A model generated the notes under the pieces. The model saw nothing but the letters and a program-made list of their open reading frames with translations, did not search any database and had not been told where the DNA came from. This document shows, one piece after another, positions 1 through 6,309 of a stretch of 8,056 nucleotides of DNA. Made by a program: the position numbers and the translations under genes. Each line of letters starts with the position of its first letter. Position 1 is the first letter of the stretch. The stretch is from Bacteroidota bacterium (lineage in GTDB: Bacteria; Bacteroidota; Bacteroidia; Flavobacteriales; Weeksellaceae): the NCBI GenBank assembly GCA_023388015.1, contig JAEWHB010000058.1, positions 1 to 8,056 on the forward strand. Reading direction: 5' to 3'.

Positions 1-851
1 TTGAAGCACGAAACCCATCCAACCCTTCTGTAGTAGCAGAAATCGACGGTGTGGTTTCATTTGGTAAAATCAAACGTGGTAACCGTGAGATTGTAGTGGA
101 ATCCAAAACAGGTGAAGTAACCAAATATTTGGTTAAACTTTCCAACCAGATCCTGGTTCAGGAAAACGACTTCATCCGTGCAGGTATGCCGCTTTCAGAC
201 GGAGCGATTACGCCGGAAGATATCTTGAGAATCAAAGGCCCAACTGCTGTTCAGGAGTATTTGGTTAATGAAATTCAGGAAGTTTACCGTTTACAAGGTG
301 TGAAGATTGATGACAAACATTTCGAAATCATCGTTCGTCAGATGATGCGTAAAGTTCGAATTGTTGATTCGGGAGATACCAGATTCCTAGAAGATTCTTT
401 GGAACACAAAGACGACTTCTTGACTGAAAACGACCGAATTTTCGGAATGAAAGTCGTGGAAGAATCCGGAGACAGTGATACGTTGAAGCCTGGACAAATC
501 ATTTCTGCAAGAGAATTGCGTGATGAAAACTCCCGATTGAAACGTGAAGATAAAAACCTTGCTGTTGCAAGAGATGCGATGCCTGCCACAGCAGAACCAA
601 TTCTGCAAGGTATCACAAGAGCTTCACTTCAGACGAAATCTTTCATGTCGGCAGCATCTTTCCAGGAAACAACCAAAGTTTTGAACGAAGCAGCGGTTGC
701 AGGAAAAGAAGACGAACTGAACGGATTGAAAGAAAACGTAATCGTTGGACACCTGATTCCTGCGGGAACCGGTTTGAAGGAATACCAACGAATCATCGTA
801 GGTTCCAACAAGGAATATGAAGAATTAGTAAGCGCAAAATCTGTAATCTAA
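1..851 (+). CDS. rpoC: DNA-directed RNA polymerase subunit beta' (RpoC), C-terminal part, 5' end outside window
   Basis: This is the last 282 codons of the RNA polymerase beta' subunit, the largest core subunit, which acts in the cytoplasm. The reading frame is already open at the window edge (first full codon at base 3, reading EARNPSNPSVVAEIDG), so the GTG at base 51 is an internal valine and not a start. Family hallmarks seen are AEIDGVVSFGKIKRGNREIV, ILRIKGPTAVQEYLVNEIQ, YRLQGVKIDDKHFEIIVRQM and the near-terminal SAASFQETTKVLNEAA followed by LKENVIVGHLIPAGTG, in the conserved order. The gene ends TAA at 849-851, with the next gene's ATG sharing the last A. No frameshift is seen. In Bacteroidota rpoC normally follows rpoB, which would lie upstream of this window. 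Identity is near certain. Confidence 0.98.
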   Translation, partial: EARNPSNPSVVAEIDGVVSFGKIKRGNREIVVESKTGEVTKYLVKLSNQILVQENDFIRAGMPLSDGAITPEDILRIKGPTAVQEYLVNEIQEVYRLQGVKIDDKHFEIIVRQMMRKVRIVDSGDTRFLEDSLEHKDDFLTENDRIFGMKVVEESGDSDTLKPGQIISARELRDENSRLKREDKNLAVARDAMPATAEPILQGITRASLQTKSFMSAASFQETTKVLNEAAVAGKEDELNGLKENVIVGHLIPAGTGLKEYQRIIVGSNKEYEELVSAKSVI

Positions 852-1153
852 TGTCAGAAAACAAAAAGAACATCGATATTGAAATCAATGACCAGACGGC
901 GGAAGGAATTTATTCCAATTTGGCGGTAATCAACCATTCGCCTTCTGAATTCATCGTGGATTTCATTCAAATGATGCCGGGAGTACCCAAAGCAAAAGTG
1001 AAGTCAAGAATCATTTTGACACCACAACACGCAAAGCGTCTGTCGCAAGCATTGGCCGAAAATGTAAACCGTTTTGAGAAACAATTCGGAGAAATCAAGG
1101 ACAACCAGTCAGCGGCAATGCCTTTGAACTTTGGCCCTCCGGGTGAAGCTTAA
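851..1153 (+). CDS. DUF3467 family small protein, overlaps rpoC stop
   Basis: This gene encodes a 100-residue soluble protein that I recognise as the DUF3467 family, whose function is not known. The core runs from about residue 17 to 80 and includes YSNLAVINHSPSEFIVDF, a PG turn, and SRIILTPQHAKRLSQAL, the usual conserved blocks. The C-terminal tail is short, proline- and glycine-rich and probably disordered. There is no signal peptide or membrane segment. Its ATG overlaps the rpoC stop as TAATG, so it is very probably co-transcribed with rpoC and translated by re-initiation from it. A DUF3467 gene directly after rpoC is, as I recall, a recurrent arrangement in Bacteroidota, which suggests a link with transcription, but that is inference. 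The family assignment is firm; the role is open. Confidence 0.88.
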   Translation: MSENKKNIDIEINDQTAEGIYSNLAVINHSPSEFIVDFIQMMPGVPKAKVKSRIILTPQHAKRLSQALAENVNRFEKQFGEIKDNQSAAMPLNFGPPGEA

Positions 1154-1204
1154 TTAAAGTATTACTGTATAATGTGAAAATTGTATAGTGTACTTTTAAA
1201 ATAG

Positions 1205-1232
1205 AAACCGTCTCAATTGAGGCGGTTTTTTT
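1205..1232 (+). terminator. Intrinsic terminator of the rpoC-DUF3467 operon
   Basis: The arms AAACCGTCTC and GAGGCGGTTT pair around an AATT loop, with one T-G wobble, and the second arm runs straight into a stretch of T residues ending at 1232. It begins about 50 bases after the DUF3467 stop, in the position expected for the end of the rpoC transcript. Confidence 0.9.
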
Positions 1233-1308
1233 ATATTTGAATTTTGACTTGGATATGCTAAATGACACGGATTTAACGATTGCTTACAATAAAAATGAAA
1301 TGTAATCA

Positions 1309-1425
1309 GTCATTGCGAGCGAAATGAAATGGAGCGTGGCAATCTAACTTTCAACTTGTGTGCTTGCTTCCTACCTCGCCATGACAGTAGATTGCCACGT
1401 CGTCATACTTCCTCCTCGCAATGAC
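1309..1425. repeat. MITE-like palindromic repeat with nested inverted arms
   Basis: The outer arms are a perfect 11-bp inverted pair: GTCATTGCGAG at 1309-1319 and CTCGCAATGAC at 1415-1425. Inside them a second perfect 11-bp pair, GTGGCAATCTA (1336-1346) and TAGATTGCCAC (1388-1398), sits at equal 16-base spacing on both sides. The centre (1367-1385, CTTCCTACCTCGCCATGAC) is a near-copy of the right end (1408-1425), suggesting partial duplication of one end. Elements with a GTCATTGCGAG edge are, from memory, dispersed intergenic repeats in many bacterial genomes, including flavobacteria. No transposase is encoded. It lies between the rpoC terminator and the promoter of the E2 gene. Apart from these three elements I see nothing in 1154-1470. 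Confidence 0.8.
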
Positions 1426-1470
1426 AAAACCGATTTCGTTCAGGGCTTTCCTACTTATTCCCCAATCCAT

Positions 1471-1501
1471 TTTAGAATTCAAGTCAAATTAATTAGATTT
1501 G
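1471..1501 (+). promoter_or_regulatory. Bacteroidota-type promoter of the E2 gene
   Basis: TAGATTTG at 1494-1501 matches the Bacteroidota -7 consensus TAnnTTTG exactly. A weaker -33 element (TTTA, 1471-1474, against TTTG) lies 19 bases upstream. Transcription would start near 1505, giving a leader of about 15 bases before the ATG at 1520. This also argues that the in-frame TTG at 1499, inside the -7 box, is not the start codon. Confidence 0.65.
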
Positions 1502-1519
1502 TGCAATCAAAGAAAAACT

Positions 1520-2824
1520 ATGGCCGATTACAAATTGATATTACCCGCAATGGGCGAAGGGGTGATGGAAGCAACCGTCATCAATTGGTTAAGAAACGTG
1601 GGAGACAGCATTGCAGAGGATGAATCTGTAGTGGAAATCGCTACCGATAAAGTGGACTCAGACGTTCCTTCTCCTGTAGCCGGTAAATTAAAAGAAATAT
1701 TGGTAAACGTGGACGGTATCGCCAAAATTGGTGAACCAATTGCCATTTTGGAAGTAGAAGGCGAAGTATCATCTGCAGAACCTGTCGCCACTCCGGCAGA
1801 AACATCGGTTTCTCAGCCGGAAGCTTCGGTGGTTGCTGAACTCGAAAAACCTTTGCAAAGCAGTGAGAGCCTTGACGTTTCTTCTTCCGATAAATTCTTT
1901 TCGCCCTTGGTGAAATCCATTGCACAACAGGAAGGAATTTCTGTAGCGGAATTGGAAACTATTCAAGGTTCAGGAAAAGAAGGCAGAGTGACCAAAGAGG
2001 ACATTTTGAAATTTGTGAAGAGCAAAAAATCCGGTTCGGCCCAGCCTGCTACACAAGCAACTGCTCCGGTTTCCACTCCGACTCCTGCGAAACCACAACC
2101 GGTGATTGTTTCGGGTGAAGATGAAATCATCGAAATGGACAGAATGCGTAAAATCATTGCGCAAAATATGGTTCAGGCCAAACAAATTGCACCTCATGTA
2201 ACTTCATTCATAGAGGCGGATGTGACCAATATTGTTCTTTGGCGAAACAAACACAAAGACGAATTCCTAAAGAAAAACGGCGAGAAAATTACTTTCATGC
2301 CGATTTTCATTGAGGCCATTGCAAAAGCTATCAAAGATTTCCCGATGATCAATGTTTCGGTCAATGGAGACCAAATCATCAAAAAGAAAAATATCAACAT
2401 CGGAATGGCAGCGGCACTTCCAAGCGGAAATTTAATCGTTCCGGTCATCAAGAATGCAGACCAATACAGTCTGGCAGGATTGGCTAAACAAGTAAATGAT
2501 TTGGCCAACCGAGCGCGTCAGAATAAATTAAAACCAGATGAAATCCAAGGCGGAACGTATACCATTACGAATATCGGAAGTTTTGGAAATACATTGGGAA
2601 CACCGATTATTCCTCAGCCACAAGTTGCGATCATGGCCGTGGGTGCGATTGTCAAAAAACCGGCGGTGGTGGAAACTCCACAAGGAGATGTGATTGCCAT
2701 TCGTCACAAAATGTATTTGTCACACGCTTATGACCATCGCGTGGTAGACGGAGCTTTGGGAGGTGGATTTGTGCAGAGAGTAGCTCAATATCTGGAAGCA
2801 TTTGATTTAAACACGCCTGTTTAA
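1520..2824 (+). CDS. 2-oxo acid dehydrogenase E2 component (dihydrolipoamide acyltransferase)
   Basis: This gene encodes a 434-residue E2 core subunit of a 2-oxo acid dehydrogenase complex, which moves an acyl group from its lipoyl arm to CoA in the cytoplasm. An N-terminal lipoyl domain spans residues 1-80, with the probable lipoylated lysine K44 in EIATDKVDSD. A flexible Ala/Pro/Ser/Glu-rich linker follows (about 82-123), then a peripheral-subunit-binding domain (126-165, FSPLVKSIAQQEGI to GRVTKEDIL), a second Ala/Pro/Thr linker, and the acyltransferase domain (about 202-434). The catalytic motif DHRVVDG is intact at 405-411 (H406, D410). The start is ATG 1520 (MADYKLILPAMGEG), preferred over the TTG seven codons upstream. 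No E1 or E3 gene adjoins it, so the acyl substrate is undecided; a branched-chain complex is plausible and pyruvate or 2-oxoglutarate cannot be excluded. Confidence 0.93.
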   Translation: MADYKLILPAMGEGVMEATVINWLRNVGDSIAEDESVVEIATDKVDSDVPSPVAGKLKEILVNVDGIAKIGEPIAILEVEGEVSSAEPVATPAETSVSQPEASVVAELEKPLQSSESLDVSSSDKFFSPLVKSIAQQEGISVAELETIQGSGKEGRVTKEDILKFVKSKKSGSAQPATQATAPVSTPTPAKPQPVIVSGEDEIIEMDRMRKIIAQNMVQAKQIAPHVTSFIEADVTNIVLWRNKHKDEFLKKNGEKITFMPIFIEAIAKAIKDFPMINVSVNGDQIIKKKNINIGMAAALPSGNLIVPVIKNADQYSLAGLAKQVNDLANRARQNKLKPDEIQGGTYTITNIGSFGNTLGTPIIPQPQVAIMAVGAIVKKPAVVETPQGDVIAIRHKMYLSHAYDHRVVDGALGGGFVQRVAQYLEAFDLNTPV

Positions 2825-2850
2825 GGTTGATTAAAATATATGACAAACGA

Positions 2851-2890
2851 AAAAGCTATCTGAAATCAATCAGATAGCTTTTTCTTTTTT
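2851..2890. terminator. Bidirectional intrinsic terminator between convergent genes
   Basis: AAAAGCTATCTG (2851-2862) pairs perfectly with CAGATAGCTTTT (2871-2882) across an 8-base loop. On the plus strand it is followed by a T-rich run to 2890, ending the E2 transcript. On the minus strand the same hairpin is followed by TTTTTCGTTTG, so it can also end the transcript of the convergent gene whose stop is at 2912. Confidence 0.88.
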
Positions 2891-2911
2891 TCAACAGGTT
2901 TATGTATCAAA

Positions 2912-4519
2912 CTATTGTTTGACAAATTTCGTATTGGACTTTTTGCCGTTTTGTTCGAAGGTCAAAATGTAAATTCCTTTTTGCAAATGATTTACATTTA
3001 TTTTTCCTGACTGCGCATTTCCTTTTAAAATAACAGATCCCGTAAGATCACGGATTTCAAATTTTGAATTCGACAGGTCATTGGTTTTGATGTTTAGAAT
3101 GTCTTTTACCGGATTTGGATAAATGGCAAACTGCTGCAAATTTTGTTCTGCTACGCCCATTAGGGTTTCGCCTTCCGTAACCGTTAGTGTTGAATTGATT
3201 GCAGGATTCATGATGGTATCCACGATGCCCGATGGCCAGCGAATGATAATTTTCTCGATTTCGGTATCAGTTCCGATTCCGAAATGCGTGTTCAGCGTGC
3301 TCATAAAGGAAAAGCCTTCGCCACTTCTCACATCCCGGATTTGTTTACCCAATGCGCTGTAAAGTTCCACACGCGCTCCGATTCCGTTTTTGTTGCTTTC
3401 TGTTCCGATGGTATTTAATTTAATCCAGTTGTTGTCATTTCCTTGATTGTAATAAATAGTTCCGAATGCAAAAGCATCAATAAAACCGTCATTGTTCAAG
3501 TCGCCGAATGCCGCATCTGAAAATCCTACCGATGAAGATGTGAAAGTCATATCACCGTTGTTAAAGAAAATCCTATTGGAATTTCCGGCTATGTCAAGGT
3601 ATCCGTCATTGTCAAAATCATAAGTAACGTGTTCGCGACTTTTCCCATTAAAGTTATCGAAACCTGACCCGGCTGTAACATTTGTGAAAGTCCCGTCGCC
3701 GTTATTTTTCATCAGTTCGTGATTTCCAGTATTGCTTTGCATTTGGGCGTTTATTCCATTAAACATATCCATCCATCCGTCATTGTTAAAATCACCCCAG
3801 GCACTGGACCAGTTTTCAGATGAGCTGTCCAGATTCGCTTCAGGCGCTACATTGGTAAAAGTTCCGTCACCATTATTTCTATGAAGTTCATTGATTCTTT
3901 TCCCATCGGTGCTTCCACATTTTGCAATGAAAAGATCCATTAAACCGTCATTATTGTAATCCACCCAAAGAGATCCGTAATGTCCTCCTGTAGGATAATC
4001 GCCCAATCCACCCTGGTGAAATACCGGCATATTGTCTTCGTTTATATAGTAAACACTAGGGCCAACATCATGACACATATAAGCATCGAGATTGCCATCA
4101 TTGTCTATATCTATGAAATTCCCCCGTTGGGAAAAAACATATTGGTTATCATAAGTAATGGAGTAATTAACTCCAATGCTTCCTACTTCGCTTAGCGCAA
4201 ATGCAACCCCGGAACCACTACCATACATCAAATCATTATATCCGTCACCATTAAAGTCGCCTGCGGTAATGGACCAGCCCGGCATATAGGGAGAATTTTG
4301 GGTGCTGTATTGTTTCAAGGTAAAAGTTCCGTCTGAATTCTGCTCATTAACATAAATTGCTCCATTGGAAATCCCTACCAAATCGTCTAAAAAATCGCCA
4401 TTCATATCCACCACGCAATCTTGAGAACTACCCGGAAATGATATACTTTGGCTTGTAAAACTAACTTGTCCCATCACAGACCCGCCAGTCAGAACCATAA
4501 ATAATAAAAATCTTTTCAT
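2912..4519 (-). CDS. T9SS-secreted FG-GAP/VCBS-repeat protein with ASPIC/UnbV domain
   Basis: This gene encodes a 535-residue secreted protein. A signal peptide (residues 1-17, MKRFLLFMVLTGGSVMG) precedes seven calcium-loop repeats of the DxNxDGxxD type, beginning at D38, D88, D137, D187, D243, D301 and D340. The first is slightly degenerate (F43 in place of Gly). Seven such blades suggest an integrin-alpha-like beta-propeller. An ASPIC/UnbV domain follows (about 363-450), with GIGARVELYS, SGEGFSFMSTL, FGIG and IIRWPSG. The C-terminus (about 464-535) is a type A T9SS sorting domain: FAIYPNPVKDILNI, FEIRDLTGSVI and GIYILTFEQNGKK. The protein should therefore cross the outer membrane by T9SS and be released or anchored at the cell surface. 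It starts 17 bases after the stop of the diheme cytochrome gene and is probably co-transcribed with it. The domain set resembles CRTAC1-type proteins; the ligand is unknown. Confidence 0.92.
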   Translation of the reverse strand: MKRFLLFMVLTGGSVMGQVSFTSQSISFPGSSQDCVVDMNGDFLDDLVGISNGAIYVNEQNSDGTFTLKQYSTQNSPYMPGWSITAGDFNGDGYNDLMYGSGSGVAFALSEVGSIGVNYSITYDNQYVFSQRGNFIDIDNDGNLDAYMCHDVGPSVYYINEDNMPVFHQGGLGDYPTGGHYGSLWVDYNNDGLMDLFIAKCGSTDGKRINELHRNNGDGTFTNVAPEANLDSSSENWSSAWGDFNNDGWMDMFNGINAQMQSNTGNHELMKNNGDGTFTNVTAGSGFDNFNGKSREHVTYDFDNDGYLDIAGNSNRIFFNNGDMTFTSSSVGFSDAAFGDLNNDGFIDAFAFGTIYYNQGNDNNWIKLNTIGTESNKNGIGARVELYSALGKQIRDVRSGEGFSFMSTLNTHFGIGTDTEIEKIIIRWPSGIVDTIMNPAINSTLTVTEGETLMGVAEQNLQQFAIYPNPVKDILNIKTNDLSNSKFEIRDLTGSVILKGNAQSGKINVNHLQKGIYILTFEQNGKKSNTKFVKQ

Positions 4520-4536
4520 AATTTAATTTTTGTGTA

Positions 4537-5646
4537 TTAATCGCAATTTCCTTCCAATGAATTAATCCATTGTTCTGTTAAAGAAACAGCTTCATTGTGT
4601 ACTAAATTTCTGCCGATCATTGGCATTTTTATATTCTCCTCTTCAGATTTTATTCGCTGATACATATTGGACGAAACTGGATCTCCAGGCTTAACAATAT
4701 GCGTAACCGGAATGCCAATAAATCCGCTGATGTCAATATTCGGAACCACACAAATCCCTAAATTATCAGGATTTGCTGTTTCTGAAAATCCGAGTAAAAT
4801 CGGTAAATAATTACAATGTCCAGTGGCGCTGTGGCAGTGCGCGCAATTTATATCCACATAAGATCTGAATCTATCATTCATTGACTGGGAAGTATCGTTA
4901 TAATCCACAGTCGAATTGATATTGGCTGGCGTACCCAAACTCAGGTACCCGAAATCTTCCCATTTATCAAGCTGAAATTGCTGTCCATCGGCAAAATTTA
5001 ATTTAAAATTCAGATTTTGTGGTTTAGGTCCAATTGGAATGGCTGAATCACCGGTTTTGTGACAGGTCAGACATTCTGATTGTGAGGGAATCCGGTAAAA
5101 AACATTTTTATTTTGTCCATTGTGAACGAAATCAATCTGAACAAAACTTCCTTCGAGATCAAAAATTGCTTCGGTTTGTTCTTCATTCCATACATAATTC
5201 GCAAAAATCCAGTCTGCATTCTTTTTGATAATCAGTCGAGTTTCAATGATTCGTTTTGAATTGGAAGGCAAAGCCTGATCATAATAGAAATTCTTTATCA
5301 GAATGGTTCCACTTGGGAAGTTAAATATTTTTTCGTCCGAAACATATTGTGCACTTGCTCCTTCCGGCATCCAGATAAATCGACTTTTGGAAGCATAATC
5401 TGTAAATAACTGAGAAGCAGGCTGAAACGGAAGGACGCCGTAAACAGGATCTAGCGCAGACATTGGAGATTTAAAAAAATTATAATCCGAAAGTTTAGGA
5501 TAAGGCACCGCATTTATATCAAATACAACCGGGGAAACTTCAACCGGATCATCGTCGTCAATTACCGGGAAATCATCACCATCAGACGAACAAGCAACTA
5601 GCACAGACAGGAATATCAGTACTATCCAACCGTAAAAAATTCTCAT
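4537..5646 (-). CDS. Diheme c-type cytochrome lipoprotein (SO2930/HNE_0200-like family)
   Basis: This gene encodes a 369-residue lipoprotein. A hydrophobic signal (about 6-18) ends in a lipobox LVAC with the lipidated C19, followed by SSDGDDF and a run of aspartates. Two haem c attachment motifs are present: CLTCH (192-196) and CAHCH (268-272). KMPMIG (340-345) could give a Met axial ligand (M341 or M343) to one haem. Other family-like blocks are PASQLFTDYASKSRFIWMPE, FPSGTILIKNF, RIPSQSECLTCH and a C-terminal LTEQWINSLEG. I relate it from memory to the family called SO2930 diheme c-type cytochrome, whose role is not established. Additional cysteines (C278, C299, C368) could form a disulfide. 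It should sit in the outer membrane, perhaps facing outward. It is the first gene of a two-gene operon with the FG-GAP/ASPIC gene. ATG 5646 is supported by GAGGA eight bases upstream. Confidence 0.88.
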   Translation of the reverse strand: MRIFYGWIVLIFLSVLVACSSDGDDFPVIDDDDPVEVSPVVFDINAVPYPKLSDYNFFKSPMSALDPVYGVLPFQPASQLFTDYASKSRFIWMPEGASAQYVSDEKIFNFPSGTILIKNFYYDQALPSNSKRIIETRLIIKKNADWIFANYVWNEEQTEAIFDLEGSFVQIDFVHNGQNKNVFYRIPSQSECLTCHKTGDSAIPIGPKPQNLNFKLNFADGQQFQLDKWEDFGYLSLGTPANINSTVDYNDTSQSMNDRFRSYVDINCAHCHSATGHCNYLPILLGFSETANPDNLGICVVPNIDISGFIGIPVTHIVKPGDPVSSNMYQRIKSEEENIKMPMIGRNLVHNEAVSLTEQWINSLEGNCD

Positions 5647-5654
5647 AAAATTTA

Positions 5655-5659
5655 TCCTC
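5655..5659 (-). promoter_or_regulatory. Shine-Dalgarno-like GAGGA before the diheme cytochrome gene
   Basis: On the minus strand GAGGA lies eight bases before the ATG at 5646. Bacteroidota genes usually do without a clear Shine-Dalgarno sequence, so this is notable but could be chance; it does support the chosen start. Confidence 0.4.
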
Positions 5660-5676
5660 GTGTTAATTAAAGTAGT

Positions 5677-5713
5677 CGAATTTAAGAATTTATATGATAT
5701 AAGTCACCACAAA
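5677..5713 (-). promoter_or_regulatory. Possible promoter of the cytochrome-ASPIC operon (weak)
   Basis: On the minus strand a TTTG (5713-5710) could be the -33 element. TAAATTCG (5684-5677) matches the -7 consensus TAnnTTTG at five of six fixed positions, but the 25-base spacing is longer than usual. An alternative -7 at 5692-5685 has better spacing (17) and a poorer match. The site is tentative. Confidence 0.3.
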
Positions 5714-5738
5714 CTGCATAAATTATTGGTTTGTGGTG
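5705..5738. repeat. Perfect 10-bp inverted repeat in the divergent control region
   Basis: CACCACAAAC (5705-5714) and GTTTGTGGTG (5729-5738) are exact reverse complements separated by 14 AT-rich bases. The right arm contains the TTTG -33 element of the plus-strand Smr gene, and the left arm contains the minus-strand TTTG that may serve the cytochrome operon. This suits a symmetrical operator or simply mirrored -33 elements. No T-run follows on either strand, so it is not a terminator. Confidence 0.6.
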
Positions 5739-5761
5739 GAATTTTACAATTCTTATTTTTG
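5730..5761 (+). promoter_or_regulatory. Strong-consensus Bacteroidota promoter of the Smr gene
   Basis: TTTG (5730-5733), a 20-base spacer and TATTTTTG (5754-5761) match the Bacteroidota promoter consensus fully. The -7 box ends only four bases before the ATG at 5766, so the transcript should start at or very near the start codon, that is, be leaderless or nearly so. Confidence 0.75.
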
Positions 5762-5765
5762 TGGA

Positions 5766-6263
5766 ATGTTCAAAACTGGAGATAATGTAAAGGTAATCGA
5801 CGATGATCATAAGGGAAAGGTAATCCGCGTTCAGAAAAACCTTGTGACTATTTTGAATGAATTTGGGTTTGAGGAAAGTTTTTTTGCCCATGAATTATTG
5901 CCTGACCTCTTCTTGGAAATCGGGAAAGTAATCATTCAGGAGCCGGCTGTTTCCCCTAAAAAATCTGGTGTGAAACCTTTGTCGGAACCAAAAGAAGTGG
6001 ATTTACACATCGGACAACTTATCGATTCTTTTGCGCATTTGTCTAATTATGAAATGCTTCAGATTCAATTGGATAAAGTACGTCAGGAATTGGATTTGGC
6101 ACGAGCGGAAAAACGAAGCCGACTCATTTTTATTCACGGCCACGGGACCGGGAAACTGAAAAAAGAATTGCTCAAACTTCTGAGTCAATACACAAAAATT
6201 GAAGTTTACGATGCGTCATTTCGCAAATACAATGGCGGAGCCACCGAAGTGAGCTTGCGCTGA
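5766..6263 (+). CDS. Smr-domain protein with N-terminal KOW/SH3-like domain
   Basis: This gene encodes a 165-residue cytoplasmic protein. The first 55 residues or so look like a small beta-barrel of the KOW/SH3 type (MFKTGDNVKVIDDDHKGKVI, then VTILNEFGFEESFF). A charged Pro/Lys linker (about 58-76) leads to a C-terminal Smr domain (78-165), with its DLH motif at 79-81 and HGHGTG at 125-130, ending NGGATEVSLR. Smr domains occur at the C-terminus of MutS2 and as stand-alone proteins, and some cut DNA or RNA; here no MutS ATPase is present, so it is a stand-alone form. Start choice: the GTG at 5733 lies inside the -33 promoter element and adds an unlikely YNSYFCG leader, so ATG 5766 is preferred. 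Its substrate is not known; nucleic-acid binding is inferred from the domain. Confidence 0.87.
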   Translation: MFKTGDNVKVIDDDHKGKVIRVQKNLVTILNEFGFEESFFAHELLPDLFLEIGKVIIQEPAVSPKKSGVKPLSEPKEVDLHIGQLIDSFAHLSNYEMLQIQLDKVRQELDLARAEKRSRLIFIHGHGTGKLKKELLKLLSQYTKIEVYDASFRKYNGGATEVSLR

Positions 6264-6309
6264 GTTATTCTGTTAAAAACTTGGTAATCAGAAAAAAATA
6301 AAACAAATT

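Noticed and set aside
1309..1425. CRISPR array or tRNA gene in the repeat region
   Set aside because: There are no regularly spaced direct repeats with unique spacers and no cloverleaf; the symmetry is inverted, as in a MITE-like element.
1499..1519. TTG at 1499 as start of the E2 protein
   Set aside because: It falls inside the TAGATTTG promoter box, and MADYKLILPAMGEG from ATG 1520 is the normal family N-terminus.
1360..1623. Open frame of 87 codons across the repeat and the start of the E2 gene
   Set aside because: It lies over the palindromic repeat and the promoter, and then out of frame over the lipoyl domain; the peptide has no family character.
3123..3362. Plus-strand open frame opposite the FG-GAP/ASPIC gene
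   Set aside because: It is antisense to the ASPIC and sorting-domain coding sequence and has no recognisable features.
3980..4195. Plus-strand open frame opposite the FG-GAP repeats
   Set aside because: It is antisense to well-supported calcium-loop repeats; the hydrophobic peptide arises from the complementary sequence.
5733..5765. GTG at 5733 as start of the Smr protein
   Set aside because: It overlaps the -33 element, and the added 11 residues would lie upstream of the predicted transcription start.
6268..6293. Possible hairpin after the Smr gene (TTCTGTTA with TAATCAGAA)
   Set aside because: The stem has a bulge, and it is followed by A residues rather than T residues on the plus strand and by no T-run on the minus strand, so it is not a terminator.
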